Positions 5,915 through 9,193 of a stretch of 9,193 bases of DNA are shown here, piece after piece (position 1 is the stretch's first letter; each line of letters begins with the position of its first letter). A program made the translations under genes and the position numbers. Origin of the DNA: G039029935 sp039029935 (lineage in GTDB: Bacteria; Chloroflexota; Anaerolineae; Caldilineales; Caldilineaceae). The notes below the pieces were generated by a model. The model was not told the origin of the DNA, did no database searches, and was given only the letters and a program-made list of their open reading frames with translations. Location: positions 1-9,193 of the forward strand of contig JBCCFC010000491.1 of assembly GCA_039029935.1 (NCBI GenBank), in the 5' to 3' direction.

Positions 5915-6187
5915 GACGAGAAATTCAATTGCAATAACATCAAACTCATCGAGGCTGCGGGCGTTCATCTGCCAACCATGAACACGATGTAGGATGAATT
6001 TGTCGAGAATGCCTTCTGCGAACTACCATGACTGTTTGGTATTGCACCAACATACCATCCAAAATATCAGGAATCTACAGCATCGATTTACCAGACCTTC
6101 ATGGATCCACTGTTGGTTGGTGAAGAGCGTAACGCTGCTGCTTGTGCGCAGGTTCATGATGCGTTGAACGGGTTGTTGGCGAGCTAG
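5915..6187 (+). pseudogene. Decayed remnant of an ABC solute-binding protein gene
   Basis: One plus-strand frame reads as family-1 sugar-binding-protein sequence but is broken by stops at 5990-5992 (TAG) and 6029-6031 (TGA). It ends at TAG 6185-6187. The upstream part gives LIEAAGVHLPT and then DEFVENA, which resemble the 'eaaGv.lPtT.deF' segment common in the N-terminal half of this family. The downstream part gives MDPLLVGEERNAAA and then ALNGLLAS. This resembles the C-terminus of the intact binding protein in this window (TDPVFVEGQENIEEAF, ending FLAGA). The two parts are only about 20 codons apart, so most of the gene between them has been deleted. It is opposite in strand to all intact genes and has no visible start. 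It may be the trace of an earlier transporter cluster. Confidence 0.6.
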
Positions 6188-6254
6188 TGAAGGGTTGAAG
6201 AGTTGAAGAGTTGAAGGGTTGAAGGGTTGAAGAGTATACCTGTTCAACCCTTCA
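6188..6254. repeat. 8-bp tandem repeat plus inverted copy
   Basis: TGAAG(G/A)GT is repeated six times without gaps (6188-6235). An inverted copy, TTCAACCCTTCA, follows at 6243-6254 and pairs perfectly over 12 bp with 6220-6231, and with shifted registers of the array. There is no T-run after it in the minus direction, so a classical terminator is unlikely. The array begins directly after the stop codon of the pseudogene. Confidence 0.85.
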
Positions 6255-6255
6255 G

Positions 6256-6330
6256 CTTTTCTTACTCCATCTTTTCTTACTCCATCTTTTTCTACTCCAT
6301 TTTTTCCTACTCCATCTTTTTCTACTCCAT
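6256..6330. repeat. 15-bp tandem repeat, five copies, containing the kinase stop codon
   Basis: Five adjacent 15-bp units (6256, 6271, 6286, 6301, 6316) read on the minus strand as ATGGAGTA(G/A) plus a purine-rich tail. The first unit read supplies the last two codons (Met-Glu) and stop of the kinase. Because 15 is a multiple of three, each later unit repeats Met-Glu-stop in the same frame (stops at 6322, 6307, 6292, 6277 and 6262). Confidence 0.9.
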
Positions 6331-9193
6331 AGACACGTTTATTAACACATCGGAAAGCGATTCAATGGTAAACGGCTTGGTAATAACATCAGCCATGCCT
6401 GCTGCAAGGCACTGTTCCTGCTCCTCTTTCATGACACCAGCGGTAAGCGCGATGATGGTAGGGTATTTTCCGTTGGGAAAGCTTTCCATAATCTGTCGTG
6501 TCGCCTCAATGCCATCCATCTCTGGCATGTGGACATCCATCAGAATCAGGTCATAGGGTTGTCTTGTCACCGCTTCGACCGCCTCCTCACCATTCGAGGA
6601 GATATCGACCTGATAGCCCATACGGTTGAGGGTGCGTGTGGCAACTTTTTGGTTGATCACATTGTCCTCCGCCAACAGAATCCGCAGCGGATAGCGGTCG
6701 GCAAAAGAACTGTCAATGGATTTCATGCGCCTGCGTGTTTGGGGCTGCTCTGGTGGAGCAGCGGGCTTTGTGGGGATGACAAAGTGAAAGGTAGAGCCGA
6801 CATCAACGGTACTCTCAGCCCATATATGACCGCCCATGCCCTCGCACAACAGCTTGCTGATCGCCAACCCCAGCCCTGTGCCACCAAAGCGTCGGGTGGT
6901 CGATGAATCGACTTGGCTAAAGGATTGAAACAGCCTGTCCATACGCGCTTCGGGAATGCCAATGCCAGTATCTTGGATCGAAAAATGAAGCTGGATGGAT
7001 ACGTTCTCTTGATTTGAATAACGGCTTGCATTCTCGACCGTCTGAATGCGCAAAATCACCCGCCCTTCATCGGTGAATTTAACGGCATTGGAGAGCAGGT
7101 TGACCAAAATTTGTCGAATCCGGGTAATATCGCCCTCAAGCCACGCGGGGACTTGTGGTTCGCAATCCAAGACCAAGGGCAACCCTTTGGTGTCGGCGGC
7201 AGGTGTCATGAGATCAAACACCTCTTCGACGCTACGACGTAGATTGAAGGGCTGATTTTCAAACTCTAACTTGCCTGCTTCAATTTTGGAGAAGTCCAGA
7301 ATGTCGTTGATGATAGTCAGCAGTTCATTGCCGCTCGTGCGAATGGTTTGCACATAACCTTCCTGCTCCATGTCCAACACGGTTTTACTAAGCAGGCTTG
7401 TCATACCGATGACGCCGTTCATGGGGGTACGAATTTCATGGCTCATCGTTGCAAGGAAATTACTCTTTGCCAAGTTTGCTTGGTTGGCCTCCACCTCTGC
7501 CTCGCGCAACTTGGTCAAAATGTGGTTGGTATACAAGGCGCGGTCAATGTACATGGGTAAGGCGTTGAGGGATTGATAGTTTTCAGGTGTCAGATGAAAA
7601 ACGCCAAACCCCAAGGTGACTTCTTCATTGGTAAAGGGGGTCAAGGCTAAACAGACTGGCCCATCCGCATCTGCAAATCCGCTGGGTGTTAGCTGATTAC
7701 TGGAGAAAATAACACCTGCATCGCTTATTTTTTCTTGGCTATCCTCAAACGTGACAAAACATCGCGCCAATTTGGAATGCCCATGTGGGTTCACCACATT
7801 TTCGTAAAACGCAATGCTCAGACTCCAAACTCTGGTGTACGAAAGCTGCTGCTGCATTGCGCCTCGAAATCCATCTAAGTCGAGTGGACCCGCAAATAAT
7901 TTTCCGGCCTGCATAATCGCATCATGATAGAAGAATCTGTTCGCCTGCACCGCGCTCGTATAATTGGCCTTCAACTGATTGATGAGCTTTTGTAGATTGT
8001 TATTCAGTGTGTCTACATTTCTAGCTGAACTGGTATGCAAGCCTTGAGCTAACATATCACCAAAATGGGCAGAGCGTACAGCGATACTCATACTTCTAAA
8101 TAGCTCATCAAACCTGTCCAACGCATCTGTTGATTCAGTGGCCTTTAGCTCTTTTGAAAGAACCTGATTGAGGTGGTGATAAAAATCATCTTGACTGCGT
8201 GGGTTTATTGGGTGCTTCGATGGCGTCTGAATGCCTAGCAGATGTAGATACGTGCTTATGATGCATTCAAATTCATCAATGCGAACAGTACTATTTTCTG
8301 CGTGTTGCTCTGGTAAAATACAAAAATCATAAAGCTGCCGAACCAAGGATGCTTGCGGGGCTATCGCCTGTGTAATTTCCACGCACACTGATTCTATATA
8401 CGCGTTTGACAATGCCTGTATCTGTGCCTCATGTTCGACTGTCATCGAACCGAGATTCAGACAACCACATGAGTATCGCGTCACCAATTGTGTCGAGAGC
8501 ATTGTCTTTTCTGGCACAGGCTTATCCAAAAGCATGTCATGAATCAGCTCAACACCAACTGCCCCAATTTGGGCGATGGGTTGCTGTATGCTTGTCAACG
8601 TTGGTTCTGAAAAAGACGAAAGTTCGATGTCGTCAAACCCAACCACCTTGACATCCCCAGGCACACTTGCACCAAATCGTTCCAATATCGAAACAGCAAT
8701 CAAGGCCATGAGATCATTGGACCCAATTAACGCCTCAAAATTCACACCTTGCTCTCTTAGACGATTTCTGAGCAGTTCGTCCACATTCTCACCGCTAAAG
8801 TCGCAGATCAATGTGAGATCAGGGTCAAATGGGATGCCGCGTTCAGCCAGTACATCTCGATACGCATCAAAACGATATTGGGCTTCATCGCTGGTTTCGG
8901 GACCACGCAGAAAGAAGATACGCCTGATGTCGTGGACATCGATCAAATGCTCAACAGCCTGACGCATACCTGCATAATTATCAATCACGATAGCCGGAAA
9001 ATTTAGCAGTTCAAACGAGAGTAAAACGGCGGGTATATCGCCAAATTGTTGGATAAATGCAGAAAATTCAGCCGGAGATACATGGTAGCCCAGCGATGCA
9101 GAAACCAGTACACCGTCCAAATCCATCTCTGTGGCAAGCTCATAAATTTGATTTCTGGATGCATACAATTCTGAGGGATGGTTCAATTCCGAC
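6322..9193 (-). CDS. Soluble hybrid histidine kinase with LacI-type ligand-binding domain, 5' end cut by window edge
   Basis: The frame stays open to the right edge (956 codons visible), so the true start is outside. Residue numbers count from the TTG at 9186. Residues 1-242 match a LacI/GalR-type periplasmic-binding fold (ALIGSNDLMALI; VVGFDDIELSSFSEPTLTSI), ending in RYSCGC. Its first subdomain is incomplete. A helical linker (about 245-420) and a GAF-like region (about 422-550) follow. HisKA has the phospho-acceptor His583 in MSHEIRTPMNG. The HATPase has the N box (NLLSNAVKF, N700), DTGIGIP and FGGTGLGLAIS. The receiver (835-952) has acidic E840/D841, phospho-acceptor D884, T915 and K937. 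No membrane segment is visible, so it is probably a cytoplasmic sensor of an imported sugar or metabolite. It lies upstream of the transporter on the same strand. No output domain or partner regulator is seen. A DNA-binding N-terminus cannot be excluded. Confidence 0.93.
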   Translation of the reverse strand, partial: SELNHPSELYASRNQIYELATEMDLDGVLVSASLGYHVSPAEFSAFIQQFGDIPAVLLSFELLNFPAIVIDNYAGMRQAVEHLIDVHDIRRIFFLRGPETSDEAQYRFDAYRDVLAERGIPFDPDLTLICDFSGENVDELLRNRLREQGVNFEALIGSNDLMALIAVSILERFGASVPGDVKVVGFDDIELSSFSEPTLTSIQQPIAQIGAVGVELIHDMLLDKPVPEKTMLSTQLVTRYSCGCLNLGSMTVEHEAQIQALSNAYIESVCVEITQAIAPQASLVRQLYDFCILPEQHAENSTVRIDEFECIISTYLHLLGIQTPSKHPINPRSQDDFYHHLNQVLSKELKATESTDALDRFDELFRSMSIAVRSAHFGDMLAQGLHTSSARNVDTLNNNLQKLINQLKANYTSAVQANRFFYHDAIMQAGKLFAGPLDLDGFRGAMQQQLSYTRVWSLSIAFYENVVNPHGHSKLARCFVTFEDSQEKISDAGVIFSSNQLTPSGFADADGPVCLALTPFTNEEVTLGFGVFHLTPENYQSLNALPMYIDRALYTNHILTKLREAEVEANQANLAKSNFLATMSHEIRTPMNGVIGMTSLLSKTVLDMEQEGYVQTIRTSGNELLTIINDILDFSKIEAGKLEFENQPFNLRRSVEEVFDLMTPAADTKGLPLVLDCEPQVPAWLEGDITRIRQILVNLLSNAVKFTDEGRVILRIQTVENASRYSNQENVSIQLHFSIQDTGIGIPEARMDRLFQSFSQVDSSTTRRFGGTGLGLAISKLLCEGMGGHIWAESTVDVGSTFHFVIPTKPAAPPEQPQTRRRMKSIDSSFADRYPLRILLAEDNVINQKVATRTLNRMGYQVDISSNGEEAVEAVTRQPYDLILMDVHMPEMDGIEATRQIMESFPNGKYPTIIALTAGVMKEEQEQCLAAGMADVITKPFTIESLSDVLINVSME

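Noticed and set aside
6227..6556. Plus-strand frame with a Phe-Ser-Tyr-Ser-Ile repeat
   Set aside because: The repeat is the 15-bp tandem array read on the wrong strand, and the rest is antisense to the receiver domain of the kinase.
9184..9186. TTG as the true start of the kinase
   Set aside because: The frame is open upstream to the window edge and the ligand-binding domain would lack its first strands, so the real start lies outside.

Overview
The window looks like part of a bacterial chromosome of moderate GC. The clues are a lipoprotein-type solute-binding protein with a Tat leader, two MalF/MalG-type permeases, a soluble sugar-sensor hybrid kinase, and spacers full of short palindromic and tandem repeats. 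Together these suggest a free-living Chloroflexota, perhaps Caldilinea- or Anaerolinea-like. That is inference from style, not a marker gene. All intact genes lie on the minus strand; the only plus-strand coding trace is a decayed gene fragment.

Layout, read right to left as transcribed. (1) 9193-6322: a hybrid histidine kinase, cut at its N-terminus by the window edge. It joins a LacI/GalR-type ligand-binding domain, a helical linker, a GAF-like region, HisKA, HATPase and a receiver. Its stop codon lies inside a 15-bp tandem repeat that supplies five in-frame stops. (2) 6321-5648: a 674-bp spacer holding 15-bp repeats, 8-bp repeats, a plus-strand solute-binding-protein pseudogene, two sigma70-like promoters facing the transporter, and inverted repeats that could be operators. 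(3) 5647-3808: two carbohydrate ABC permeases, 13 bp apart. (4) 3807-3713: a hairpin with a second good promoter inside it. (5) 3712-1691: a DUF4352-like lipoprotein, then the solute-binding protein, which has its own weaker promoter candidate. (6) 1690-1221: a 470-bp gene-free spacer with two different palindromic elements, two terminator-like hairpins and a 14-bp tandem repeat. (7) 1220-1: a multi-spanning membrane protein of unknown function running off the left edge. The first 29 bases of the window are an exact inverted copy of 351-379, which looks like a fold-back assembly junction.

How it may work: the lipoprotein SBP captures a sugar or oligosaccharide outside the membrane and the two permeases carry it in. 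The ATPase is not in the window and is probably encoded elsewhere and shared. The soluble kinase could sense the imported sugar in the cytoplasm and signal by phosphotransfer, but its receiver has no output domain and its partner is not visible. The link between kinase and transporter rests on adjacency and shared orientation only.

I see no wholly new system. The best leads are the repeat architecture of the two spacers, the promoter/inverted-repeat combinations and the sensor-kinase domain order.
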